Shown in pieces: positions 45,984 through 55,559 of a stretch of DNA of 64,000 bases. Numbering within the stretch: the stretch's first letter is position 1; the number at the start of each line of letters is the position of its first letter. The position numbers were made by a program, and so were the translations under genes. The stretch covers positions 1-64,000 of the forward strand of contig LGRX02024567.1 in assembly GCA_001247695.2 (NCBI GenBank). Reading direction: 5' to 3'. The notes beneath the pieces were generated by a model, which did not search any database, was not told the DNA's origin, and saw only the letters and a program-made list of their open reading frames with translations. Source of the stretch: Cymbomonas tetramitiformis. Lineage: Eukaryota; Chlorophyta; Pyramimonadophyceae; Pyramimonadales; Pyramimonadaceae.

Positions 45984-46374
45984 GGTCCTTGAACTGGAAC
46001 CACATTACCCCTGACAGCGGGTGGTCTTTCCCCAGGCGCTTTAGGCCTCGACGGATGTCTTGCCACCAAGACTCCTGGTCGGAATCCGAGCAGGAGCTGA
46101 CGTCGGGTGAGGTTCCCGCTTTCCTACTGGACGGCGGGCACTCGTTCCCTGGGACGAGTCCGAGCTGACTGGGGTCGTCCTGGGGAGTCGGCGCCACTCG
46201 CGGAGACACCTTCTGACCATCTGAGTCATCCGGTGGCTCCGGGCTCCAACCCACCAGGTGCTCCTCTCCTTGGCGAGCATCGTTTGCTGGTGCCATGCCA
46301 TGAAGGCGGCCCCAGCTCGACGTCGACTGCCCCTGCGCCACAGACCCTGTGACTGGACGACACGCTGGCGCCAC
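45865..46374 (-). CDS. Continuation frame between Sfi1-like and coiled-coil ORFs
   Basis: 169 aa in a frame different from both neighbours. The second half looks coding (DQESWWQDIRRGLKRLGKD, GVMWFQFKDHGLSDDGAYRL), whereas the end of the Sfi1-like frame over the same DNA looks random. A frame change or an intron between about 46100 and 46250 would join them. It could also be a separate remnant. Confidence 0.4.
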   Translation of the reverse strand: MAPACRPVTGSVAQGQSTSSWGRLHGMAPANDARQGEEHLVGWSPEPPDDSDGQKVSPRVAPTPQDDPSQLGLVPGNECPPSSRKAGTSPDVSSCSDSDQESWWQDIRRGLKRLGKDHPLSGVMWFQFKDHGLSDDGAYRLEIHQQSVSESKEIDAAKARGPSQLPREV

Positions 46375-46835
46375 GCCGCGAAAGCGGACTCGACTCGACG
46401 CTGACTACCTCTGACAAACAGGCCCTGAAGTTGGGCGACCTGCTGGGTGACGTCCTTCCAAGCTTGGAATGCCAGGCGCCGGAGTTCGCGCTGATGCGCT
46501 GACCGGTCCGCTCTGGCCTTCCATGCGACCCACGCAAGCCGCGCGGTTGCGCGCTGACGAGCTAGCAGGGAGACTCTTGCGCGTCGTTGCGCTGAGTCCA
46601 GCGCCCAAGTGCTCCATTGACGGAGGGCCAATGCGAGCATGGACTGACGTCGCTCCCCTCGCCAATCTGGCTTGAGCCGGATGCGAGACTCGTGCTTCTT
46701 TGACTGGACGACGTCCAACCGCTCTGAGCGCCGGACATCGTCAAACTCCCCTTCTGCAGGGGGGCTACAGTCACTGGCCCGGTAAATCTCAAAGCGCCCT
46801 GGGGCGCTGGTGAGATTCCCTTGCTCGCACTCCAC
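46041..46835 (-). CDS. Ty3 RT fragment fused to Sfi1-like (centrin-binding-type) repeats
   Basis: 264 aa from the first ATG-like codon, with the frame open further upstream to about 46920. Residues 27-58 (EFDDVRRSERLDVVQS, then IRLKPDWRG) match the RT N-terminal part on the opposite strand at 48030-48130 (EFADVICTELPDSVQS, IRLRPDWNG). After this come five Sfi1-type repeats: LAWVAWK, LAFQAWK, SAFAAWR, AAFMAWH, CLREWRR, spaced about 19-35 residues, each on an Arg/Gln-rich helix. Sfi1 repeats bind centrin at basal bodies and spindle poles. The frame ends at 46041, but the better continuation is the 45865 frame. It could be a host gene with a transposon-derived N-terminus, or transposon capture of a host segment. 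Confidence 0.5.
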   Translation of the reverse strand: MECEQGNLTSAPGRFEIYRASDCSPPAEGEFDDVRRSERLDVVQSKKHESRIRLKPDWRGERRQSMLALALRQWSTWALDSAQRRARVSLLARQRATARLAWVAWKARADRSAHQRELRRLAFQAWKDVTQQVAQLQGLFVRGSQRRVESAFAAWRQRVVQSQGLWRRGSRRRAGAAFMAWHQQTMLAKERSTWWVGARSHRMTQMVRRCLREWRRLPRTTPVSSDSSQGTSARRPVGKREPHPTSAPARIPTRSLGGKTSVEA

Positions 46836-46849
46836 GAGGGGAGAGAGGG

Positions 46850-48399
46850 AGGACGATACCGGTCCCGGCGCCGGCTCCTGATGGACGAGCCTACTGCCCG
46901 CACTCCTGCTGGACGCAGGGGGTTTATCTGGATTATAAGAATTGGGGTTCGGTCCGGTTCACCAAGGGCAGGGAAGAGGTCGTCATCACCGGCTGTTCGC
47001 CGGGGTCCCCGGACCCCAGTCGCTCCAAGGACACGGCAATGGCACTGGTGCAGGGGGTCATTTTGAGTCAACGTCGAGCTCGTCGGGACCTGCGGGCCCT
47101 CCGAAACAAAGAGGAGCAAGCTTTCGTTGTCTACCTCGGCCCCGATGGGTCTTTGGCGCTTTGGCTTGCAACAAGGGGGGGGGAGATTCCGACGAGGATT
47201 CCCCCAACGATGTTGTAGCAGGCCTAGCGTCAGAACCCTCCTCCGGGTCCGAGGATAGTGAAGTCAGCGTGCGCCCCAGCACAACGGTGCCGGACGGAGC
47301 AGAGGAGTCTGAGGGGCCGGGAGGGTTGGTTTCGGACAGCTCCGAGTCCGGCTACAGTGACGTGGAAGGGGCGTGTCATTTGCGGAAAGTAGGGGCGGTG
47401 GTCGAGGATATTAGGCCAAAGGGATTTGCGAGTACGGTTGACGAGGCCGGGGATCATCCTGACCCTCTCAGCGTTTTCGCTAGCAAGCAGGAGGCGAACG
47501 GAGCATTTGCGTTGCTTCCGCCAGCGGTGCGTAGACAGGCGATAGAGGATCACGCAGCCGGGAAGCCACCCACCTGGCACGCTCAGGCGGCCGCGGCGCT
47601 CCAGCAGGGCCGAGGTCTGGTCGCGGAGCGTCGACCCCGAGCACGGCGTAAGCGAGTGCGTTGGCGTGACCAGGTCGCAGCAGTCGGTCAGCCTGGTGCT
47701 GAAGGTGGCCCCTCCGCTGGGCAGCCGCCGGGACCAAAAGTCCCCACCGTTCCGAGCCCTCAGAGGCAGAAGTCGAGAGCCCCGGCACCAGTCGTGCCGC
47801 CAGACACTACCCCGCCGCCAGCTCCGCGAACCACAGACCAGTCGGCCCCAGTCGTCGCGTCAAGCACCACCCCGCCGCCAGCTCCACGGACCACAGACCA
47901 GCCAGTACCAGTCGTCCCGCCAGTCACTACCCCGCCGCCAGCTCCACAGACCGCAGATCAGGCCTCCCCGGAACCGCCGGAGGACGAGATAGACGAGACG
48001 GTGTCGCCAGAAATCTGGCAGCAGCTTAGGGACCTGGAAAAGGAGTTCGCAGATGTCATTTGCACAGAGCTGCCAGACTCGGTCCAGTCAAGGGAATACA
48101 AGGCCGGCATCCGGCTCCGGCCAGATTGGAACGGGAACCCTTTGCACCGGCGAGGATACAAGCTGTCGCAGGAGGAGTTGCGGCAACTCCGGCAACAGCT
48201 AGATGAACTCTTATGGCACTTAGCCAAAGGGTACATACGACCCTCGGCCTCTCCGTGGGGCTGTCCCGTGTTGATGGTCCCCAAGCCAAGTAACCCCAAG
48301 GAGCTGCGTCTAGTCATTGACTACAGACAGATCAATGAGATCACGATCAAGGATAAGTACCCCCTCCCGGATGTGCAGAGTCTCTTAGATGACCTATAA
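46850..48399 (+). pseudogene. pol: Truncated Ty3 pol: protease end and RT N-terminus
   Basis: The frame first reads VYLDYKNWGSVRFTKGREEV from 46922, like the end of a retropepsin, to ALWLATRG near 47175. A run of nine G (about 47173-47181) then shifts it into the long ORF that ends at 48399. That frame carries an acidic linker, three Pro/Thr repeats (47805-47970, TTPPPAPRTTDQ) and the start of a Ty3 RT (RPSASPWGCPVLMVPK, RLVIDYRQINEITIKD, YPLPDVQSLLDDL). RT is cut before its catalytic Asp residues, exactly where the satellite array begins. It is divergently oriented to the Sfi1-like ORF. It cannot encode an active enzyme. Confidence 0.75.
47805..47970 (+). repeat. Three ~66-bp coding repeats (Pro/Thr-rich)
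   Basis: In-frame units encode TTPPPAPRTTDQ followed by (S/P)APVV or PVPVV. They form a flexible linker before the RT part. Confidence 0.8.
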
Positions 48400-48652
48400 A
48401 TGCCGTGACCCAGTCCAGCTCCCATGCCTCGCCCGCGCCCCGGCACAGACTTGAACTGTAACCAAAGCCCGCAACGATCAAATCGACCGCCCTAAACTGT
48501 AACGAAAATCCGTCGCGACCTAATGTAATCGAAGGATCTGTACAGTCCGAATTATTAACTATTAACCGCCCCGAGCTGTAACCAAAATCCGTCGCGACCA
48601 AATCGAAAATCTGTACATTCCAAAAATTCACAGACCTGAATTGTATAAATGT
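48400..48652. repeat. Satellite array, left part
   Basis: Repeats of a CCGTCGCGACC / AACTGTAACCAAAATCCG motif with a spacer (CACAGACCTGAATTGTATAA). The same spacer occurs right of element D at 52335, showing that D split the array. Confidence 0.75.
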
Positions 48653-48844
48653 TACTGGATGTGACACACCGTGTGTCACTTTCTATGTCTGTACTAGTTC
48701 TCAGTAGTACAGTACGGGTGTCACAGGTTTAGGGTTTCCGGTTAAAGCTGAGACTATGTTATGTTTATTGACACTTATGCAAATACCGAAAGTGCAAGCA
48801 TTCTGAGCACAACACGATATATACCCGTAGCTATATATCTAACA
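48653..48844 (+). repeat. 5' LTR of element D
   Basis: Starts TACTGGATGTGACAC (3' copy TGTTGG), holds the palindrome TGACACACCGTGTGTCA, and ends TATATATCTAACA. Confidence 0.88.
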
Positions 48845-48869
48845 GGTTATGGTGCGCCAGGCACCTTCC
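48845..48869 (+). other. Primer-binding site of element D (half-tRNA type)
   Basis: GGTTATGGTGCGCCAGGCAC directly follows the LTR and continues with CTTCC. The complement reads GGAAG ... CCATAACC, like the D-stem to anticodon-loop half of initiator tRNA-Met, with small gaps. Confidence 0.6.
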
Positions 48870-49233
48870 ACTACTTTTGGTAACATGATTGGCTAAACGC
48901 CTCCGCTTGGTGGGGCGTTGGGGACCCCACTTGATGGTTGCGCTATGAGGACTCGCGGTTAAGGCACGACACGTTGCGGAGTGATTGTGTATTTCACTGC
49001 AGCGTACCCTACGTAATATTTTGGATGTCCGCGGGATTTTCGTTTTGACTGGAATTGATCACTCTTTGTGACGGACTTCTTGCGCAACGTGTACTTTGAC
49101 TTCCGCATTTATACGATTGGGACTTCACAGTTACGGACGTAATCGCTGATTTTGCCGTTCATATTTCCGTGAGTATACTCCTCTCCGCGCCATCGCCACC
49201 TTACCCCAACGCTCCTACCTATAGAATTCTTAT

Positions 49234-51717
49234 CATGAGTGTTTCTTCGCAAGCTACGCCTCTCATGGGGGCTCACAACCGAATCCGGTTAGACACAATT
49301 TTTTCCCGAGACGTGGGAATGAGATATAAGCCGACGCCTGCATCTCCGGCAGCGGCTTTGGCGGCTCCTGAGCGGACACGTTCCGTGGCCGTCCAGAATT
49401 CATCATGGGACGTGGATTTGATCAAGAGGGTTTCCCGAGACGCTCTTGGTTCCAAAGATGCGGCCTTCAAGGGTGACGAATCTGACCGCAACGTGCTATG
49501 GACTTCCTTGGTTACGTCTCTGCAGTCGGCATTCGAGCTCAAGGACTCCGCCAACGACGCCCTCTTCGACTTGGCGGATGCCACCCAGGAGGTGAACGCC
49601 ATTTACAACGCCATTCTCTTCACGACGTTGACCTCTTTGACGAAGCCCCACTCACCCACGAGACGTTGGGTGGACGCTTCTGGACGTTCTTCCCCGCGGG
49701 ATGGAAAGCGAGCTTTATTTACTGGAAGTCACGAACGACTACTTCCTCGAGTTCTCCGACCGCTTGGTAACTACGAGGAATTATGTGCTATCTACTTCGA
49801 CTCCAAGCTCGACCCCGATCCTTTAATTCAAGATTTCGACGCCTGCTTGACCGCCATCCGCAACGCAGCCTCTGGTCCGCTCGACGACATGGTGGCGAAG
49901 AAGCAGCTTCTTTCATCACTCGACTCCATTATGTACGACAAGGTCATCACTCCCCTTCGCCTCGACGTGGAATTGGCCAAAGTCGACCTCGAGGACATCT
50001 ACGCCCACGTCCTCGAGATTTGGGAGAGCGAACATGGTGCTGGACGCGTGAAGCAGCTGAAGACGACTGTTCCGACTTCTCCGACTATGCTTTACTCTAG
50101 TGGAGTTCACGTGAAGACCCTCATCCTCGAGTTCGAGAAGCAATTGGAGACGGCTACCTCGACTCTCATGACCCTCAAGGACTCAATCACGAAGAACGAC
50201 GAGCCTCTTTCTGGTTTCGCTGACTCTCACCGCCACCGCCAGCAGACTGACGGTAAGCGAGGTGTCTCCTTTCCGCCCTCGCGTTGGCGGGATGAGCGCA
50301 ACAGGAGAAGCGACGGCAAGTCCATGGCCGCGACAATCCACAATCGTGTTGGAGGCTATGGCGGACGGAAGAATTACCGCTTCGCCGCGAACCCGCTCCA
50401 AGACGACGGGAATTGGCGACAGGACCACTACAAGAAGAATTCCGCCCACAGCATTCCGTTCCACGTAACCTCCTCCGCCTTCGTCCCTGAGTACGCGCGT
50501 TGTCCCCCTGGACACTTCCACGACACCGCGAATTGCCCCACGGACGACATGGCATGCGCGGAGTGCGACTTGGTCACGCCGACGAGAATGCCGAGCTTGT
50601 GTCAGCGTTCCAGACCGCCTTCGACGCCCAGGACGACGTCACCTTCGCTCAACTGTGTGGCCGACATGATCATCCCGTTGTTCGTCACGACGAGGAGCCA
50701 TTCATCTTCGCGGACGACATCAACATCGGCCTTCGGGCACGGTACGCGGGCTTACTGCCTTCTCAACCCTCCCTCCTTGCAACACGTGTGCATGAGGCGC
50801 GTGCGGCTCTCCGCGAGCTGAAGCAGGTAGCCGGTGGTGCTGAGTCGGCCTCACAGCATTTTCCCATGGTGCATTTCGGCTCGGCCACGCCCGCCGTGAT
50901 CGACGAGGACACCGTGGAGCCTGAGCCGCAAGTGGCGATCGAGACCGACGAGGGCGCGGTAATTTACCCAAAGCAGTACATCGACGACGAACCCCCCTTC
51001 GAACAATTTTTCATGAACGGCATGTCTGTGAAATTGGGCTTCTTCGAGCCCGAGCCGGAGGTTTCGGCTAAATCCTTCACCCCCCTGCCTCCGTACATTT
51101 CTTCCACGCATGATTCAGCTAGCGTGGCTGACTCGGAGTCTGACGACGAGAACTTACATGTCGACGCGCCACCACCCGCTCCACGGGTTGGTGGTGTCCG
51201 GACGCCGTCACTTGGCGCTTTCCTCACGGCAGCAGCACTGCCGGCACCCTTCATGTATGTGAGCATGTGCTTGATGCACACCGTGACGGCATCCCCGCCT
51301 GTTGGTGTACATGTTCCACCGGGCGGTGGTGCCGGTTCAGTGTCTACTATGGCTCGTTCTTTCCCTCCCGTGACGGCATGCACCGCCGGTGACGACTATG
51401 GAGGTATGTCAACCAGTTCACTTCCTCGGAGGCAAGCACGCAGACACCGAGCGCGGCAAGGCTTCTGGCGACGCATCCCGGTGTGGCCACCGCCGCCGGA
51501 TCATCCCGGCGGTGTTCCCCCGTCACCGGATTACACTCCAACGACAACTGACGACGAGACCGAGGCTTCTGGAACCGCTGACAACACCGACAGCTTCAAC
51601 CTGAACTCTGGTGTGATCGACTTTGACACCGCCGGGATTACCAAACTGGCTGGCTCGGTTGACAACCGCGATGCCAACAGTGAACTCCCTTCTGTGGACC
51701 ACTCTCGAAGTGGCTGA
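49234..51717 (+). pseudogene. Gag-like gene of element D, one frameshift
   Basis: Starts MSVSSQATPLMGAHN (49234), in the place homologous to the starts in A and C (RxDTIF motif). The first frame has helical Gag-like sequence (LIQDFDACLTAIRNAA, LDSIMYDKVITPL), a coiled-coil stretch, a basic linker and a shortened knuckle (CPPGHFHDTANCPTDD). The frame changes near 50570 to the ORF ending at 51717 (HADENAELVSAFQTAFDAQD matches C and A after their knuckles). The rest is acidic, then a hydrophobic segment (51210-51284, AFLTAAALPAPFMYVSMCL), a Pro-rich Arg-containing stretch, and a Ser/Asp tail ending DHSRSG. One frame break, otherwise complete. Confidence 0.78.
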
Positions 51718-51929
51718 GTTCCCCTGTTGTGAACTAGTAGCCCTGCTAGATCAGATTCAAGGCCACGATGCCTTCCTGTGCGCGCAGTGCTAGCTGGAAA
51801 TTGGGACCGCCCTGGCCAAGAGCACAGGCCCCCGCTAGAAATTGTTTCCACCGCTTGAGACGGCGTGTTTCCTGACAACAACAACCCTGCTCCACCCTAA
51901 CTTTTCCTCCGTAATAGTACAGAGTAGTG

Positions 51930-52121
51930 TGTTGGATGTGACACACCGTGTGTCACTTCCTATGTCTGTACTAGTACTCAATAGTACAGTGCGGGTGCCA
52001 TTGGTTTAGGGTTTCCGGCTAAAGCCGAGACTATGTTATGTTTATTGACACTTATGCAAATACCGAAAGTGCAAGCATTCTGAGCACAACCCGATATATA
52101 CCCGTAGCTATATATCTAACA
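51930..52121 (+). repeat. 3' LTR of element D
   Basis: 192 bp, TGTTGGATGTGACAC ... ATCTAACA, followed by AATGT. Confidence 0.9.
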
Positions 52122-53483
52122 AATGTAACTAAAATCCGTCACGACCGTAACCAACCGTAAAGGTATCATAACTTTATATGTTATGAGCAGTTCCTGCCAA
52201 CATCTCATTACGTAGCTCACGATCAATTCGACCGCCCTAAACTGTAACCAAAATCCGCAGCGACCTGATCGAAGGCTCTGAACAGTACGATTTATCAAAC
52301 GCCTTGGACTGCAACCAAAATCCTTCACATCCAAAATTCACAGACCTGAATTGTATAAATGTATCTAAAATCCGTCACAACCGTAACCAACCGTAAGCGT
52401 ATCGATAACTTTATATGAGAAGTTCTTGCCAATTGCCAAGAACATCTCATTAGCTAAAAAGATTGGACGGCTCAACTTTAGTTTAGCACCCCTACTGAAC
52501 TGTGACAAAAACCGTCATGACCAGATAGAGATATAAATCGACCAATTCATGTCATCAATCATCATGATCATTAACAGTCATCGCCATCCCAAAAAACCGA
52601 CGAATGGAACCGTCACGATCAAATCCACCGCCCTGAACTGTAAATGTAATGTGACCAAAATTCGTCACGACCATATGACCAACCCGATTTGTGACAAAAA
52701 AAACCGTCACGATCAAATCCACCTCCCTGAATCGTAACCAAAATTCGTCACGACCATATGCCCAACCCGATTTGTGACAGAAAACCGTCACGATCAACTC
52801 CACCGCCTTGAACGGCTGTGATCAAAATTCGTCACGACCATATCGATATGACCAACCCGATTTGTGACAGAAAACCGTCACGATCAAATCCACCGCCCTG
52901 AACTGTGACCAAAAACCGTCATGACCAGATAGAGATATAAATCGATCAATTCATGTCATCAATCATCATTAACAGTCATCGCCATTCCCAAAAACCGACG
53001 AATGGAAACATCGCGATCAAATCCACCGCCCTGAACTGTAACCAAAATTCGTCACGGCCATATGACCAACCCGATTTGTGACGGAAAACCGTCACGATCA
53101 AATCCACCGCCCTGAATCAGACCAAAATTCTTCACGACCATATGACCAACCCGATTTGCGACAGAAAACCGTCACGATCAAACCCACCGCCCTGAACTAT
53201 GACAAAAAACCGTCACGACCAGATAGAGATATAAATCGACCAATTCATGTCATCAATCATCATTATCAGTCATCGCCATTCCAAAAACCGACGAATGGAA
53301 CCGCAACCGTCACGATCAAATCCACCGCCCTGGACTGTAAATGTAATGTAACCAAAATACGACCATGTGACCAACCCGATTTGTGACAGAAAACCGTCAC
53401 GATCAAATCTACCGCCCTGAACTGTGACAAAAAACCGTCACGACCAGATAGAGATATAAATCGACCAATTCATGTCATCAATC
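52122..53483. repeat. Satellite array, right part
   Basis: At least ten imperfect copies of a unit with AAACCGTCACGATCAAATC, CACCGCCCTGAACTG and TTCGTCACGACCATATGACC. A larger period (~300 bp) contains CAATTCATGTCATCAATCAT. No gene supported; ORFs across it read the repeat. Confidence 0.85.
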
Positions 53484-54700
53484 ATACTAAGGCGGCGAGG
53501 GTGAGCAGTGCAGCCTGGCTTGATGGGTTTGTGCAAGTCTGGGGGGATATGCGGGAGCTCTTTCCGGCAGTGACGGCGGGGACCGAGGACCTCGGGGCTG
53601 AGCGCGACTTGCCGTATGTCAATTCTTTGCAAGCGGCCATGCAGAAGGTGTCGGAGGCGGTGGAGGTGATTGAGGAGGCGAGCGGAGCACATGCGCATTT
53701 GCCACCACAAGTGCCGAAGGCGGACGACGTCAAGAAGTTGAGTGATTACAACAGATCTCAAAAGCGTGCCCAACGGGTCTATGCTACTGTCCTCCACTCT
53801 GCAGATTGGCTCTGGCTGGCTGAGCACGTGGGGGCGTCTCGGCTCCCATGGCTTTTCTCGGTGACCTACAACAACGTTGGGCCGGCTTTCTGGAGGGGTG
53901 TTCCATGCTGCCCAGCCATGGAGCTCAGTTCGGCGCAATAACGAGTGGCTTTTCTTTACGGCAGCACATTCTTCATGCGGAGCAGCCCCTCCTTGGCCAG
54001 GTGGAGGAGTGCCCCGATTGTGGAGGAGAGCGGGATCCCACCGGGACACACTTATTGGCATGCCGGGGGGGAGCGGGGGCCGGGGGAGGAAACTGGTAAT
54101 TTTTCATCCACCACAAACTGGGTGCTATTCGAGGTGGCCAAGTCCGCTTATCCGTTGGCGTCTGCGTTGCACGATGACTTTGCGGGCTACCTGCCCTACT
54201 CACGGAACCATTGCCCGGATGTGACAGTGCTGGATGCAGAGGGACCAGGCCAGCATGTGCTGTTTGATGTGGCCACGGCGCGGCCGATGTCGGACGCGCA
54301 CCTGGGAGCGGCCATTATGGCCCCCGGGGCGGCGGCGAAGAAGGTAGAGGAGAGCAAGGTGGCGACGTACGGGGATGTCCGCCCACATCACTTCATACTC
54401 TTTGGGGTGGAGGTGTACGGTGGGCTAGGCCTCAAGGGCGTATGGATTCTTCGGAAGATGCAGCGGCGCTTCAGTAGCGAAGTGCGCCATGGGAGGAGAG
54501 CGGAAGGGACATGTGGACAACGGAGACGAGGACGAGGACGAGGACGAAGAGACGGCACATGGCGGGGCTGTGGGCTGGAAGGAGACGTGGGTTCGGCTGC
54601 TTTCTTTCGCGTTTGCAAGAGGGTTCGCAAGGCTGATCATCAGGTGGGCTGTGGGGCGGTGTCCAGCCGGAAGTGGGTGGCGCTGGGCTGGCGGAGGGTG
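53484..54700 (+). pseudogene. Non-LTR retrotransposon C-terminus, R2-like (RLE) endonuclease
   Basis: The first frame (53501-53941) reads AHLPPQVPKADDVKKLSDYN ... LPWLFSVTYNNVGPAF. The next frame has LRQHILHAEQPLL and a finger CPDCGGERDPTGTHLLAC (CX2CX8HX4C). A third frame has CPDVTVLDAEGPGQHVLFDV, that is PD, 15 residues, D, followed by RPMSDAHLGAA and FGVEVYGGLGL. A further frame carries ETWVRLLSFAFARGFARLI. The finger followed by (R)PD-Xn-D is the signature of the restriction-like endonuclease at the end of R2-type LINEs, which nicks target DNA. At least three frame changes and no RT domain mean it is a dead fragment. Confidence 0.55.
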
Positions 54701-55557
54701 TGCGAGAGGTGGCATGTGCCCGGACCTGGATCGGGGGAGGCGGATCGAGGGGAAGGGGCGGAGAGGTTGGCGCTGATGGACAAAGCATGGGAGGACGCGT
54801 TCGAGGAGACAGACTATGCCACACAGGATGGATCTGGTGGTGGGACGCAGAAATCTGGGGGAACGCAGCGTGAGCAGTCTGGGCAGGCCTCCGGTGGGGT
54901 AGGCGAGGCAGGGGCGATGACATCGAGGCGTTTGGAGAGCATGGAGGATGTGCGGCGGGAGGCGGAGCATCTGGGCACTGTGGGGGGTCAAGGAAGGGGC
55001 ACCGCCGAGGCGCGATCTGGGGGGGTGCGTGCGTGCAGGCGCAGGCAGGATCAGCCAGGCGGCGTCAAGTGTTGAAGATATCTTGAATGAGTGGGATGAC
55101 CTTTCGTTGCCGGGCCCGGCGTGGTGGTCTGACCCGAGCAGAATAGGGGCTCCTCGCCGGAGCAAGAAACTGCCTTGGTCGAGGGAAGCAAGTGGCCACC
55201 TTGATGGGGGCGAGAAAGCGCAGTGGGCACCGTCTTCTTGAGGGGGTTGCCGGCATGGGGGAACCGGTGAGGGTGACGGGGAGATGGGGATGCCGCAGAG
55301 TTGACGACGCCGGGCCCCTCGTAGCCCGGGGGCCATCCCGACAGCGATGACCACTTACAATAGGTTGCACAGCAGCATACGGCATGCCATCAAGGTCCGT
55401 GCCCACGGGGCGAGGATGCGGGCCGTGCCGGAACTAACAGTGAGCAGCCTTCGGGAAGGCGACGACCGGATGGTGAACTATCGGCCACCAGGAGGGCTTG
55501 GGACACAAAGCCAACTGTGGGGATGGGACCCCGAGTAGGAACAGTGCGACACAAAGT
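54701..55557. other. GC-rich stretch after the endonuclease fragment
   Basis: GC-rich, long overlapping ORFs on both strands, none with family content. Likely the decayed remainder and 3' region of the non-LTR element. A plus-strand frame at 55347-55538 (RLHSSIRHAIKVRAHGARM) might be coding but cannot be assigned. Confidence 0.4.
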
Positions 55558-55559
55558 TA

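Larger units (their letters stand above)
48653..52121 (+). mobile_element. Gag-only terminal-repeat retrotransposon D
   Basis: 192-bp LTRs at 48653-48844 and 51930-52121. Perfect target duplication AATGT at 48648-48652 and 52122-52126. A single Gag-like gene and no enzymes. LTRs differ at about a dozen places, so it is older than C. LTR start and end match element A, and its Gag shares the domain order of A and C. Confidence 0.9.

Noticed and set aside
33220..50570. Programmed frameshifting in the gag-only elements
   Set aside because: Breaks are at different places in A, C and D (near 33220, 36535 and 50570), which fits independent decay better.
54425..55354. 309-aa minus-strand ORF, Pro/Ser-rich
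   Set aside because: Shadow of GC-rich plus-strand sequence that carries recognisable endonuclease motifs.
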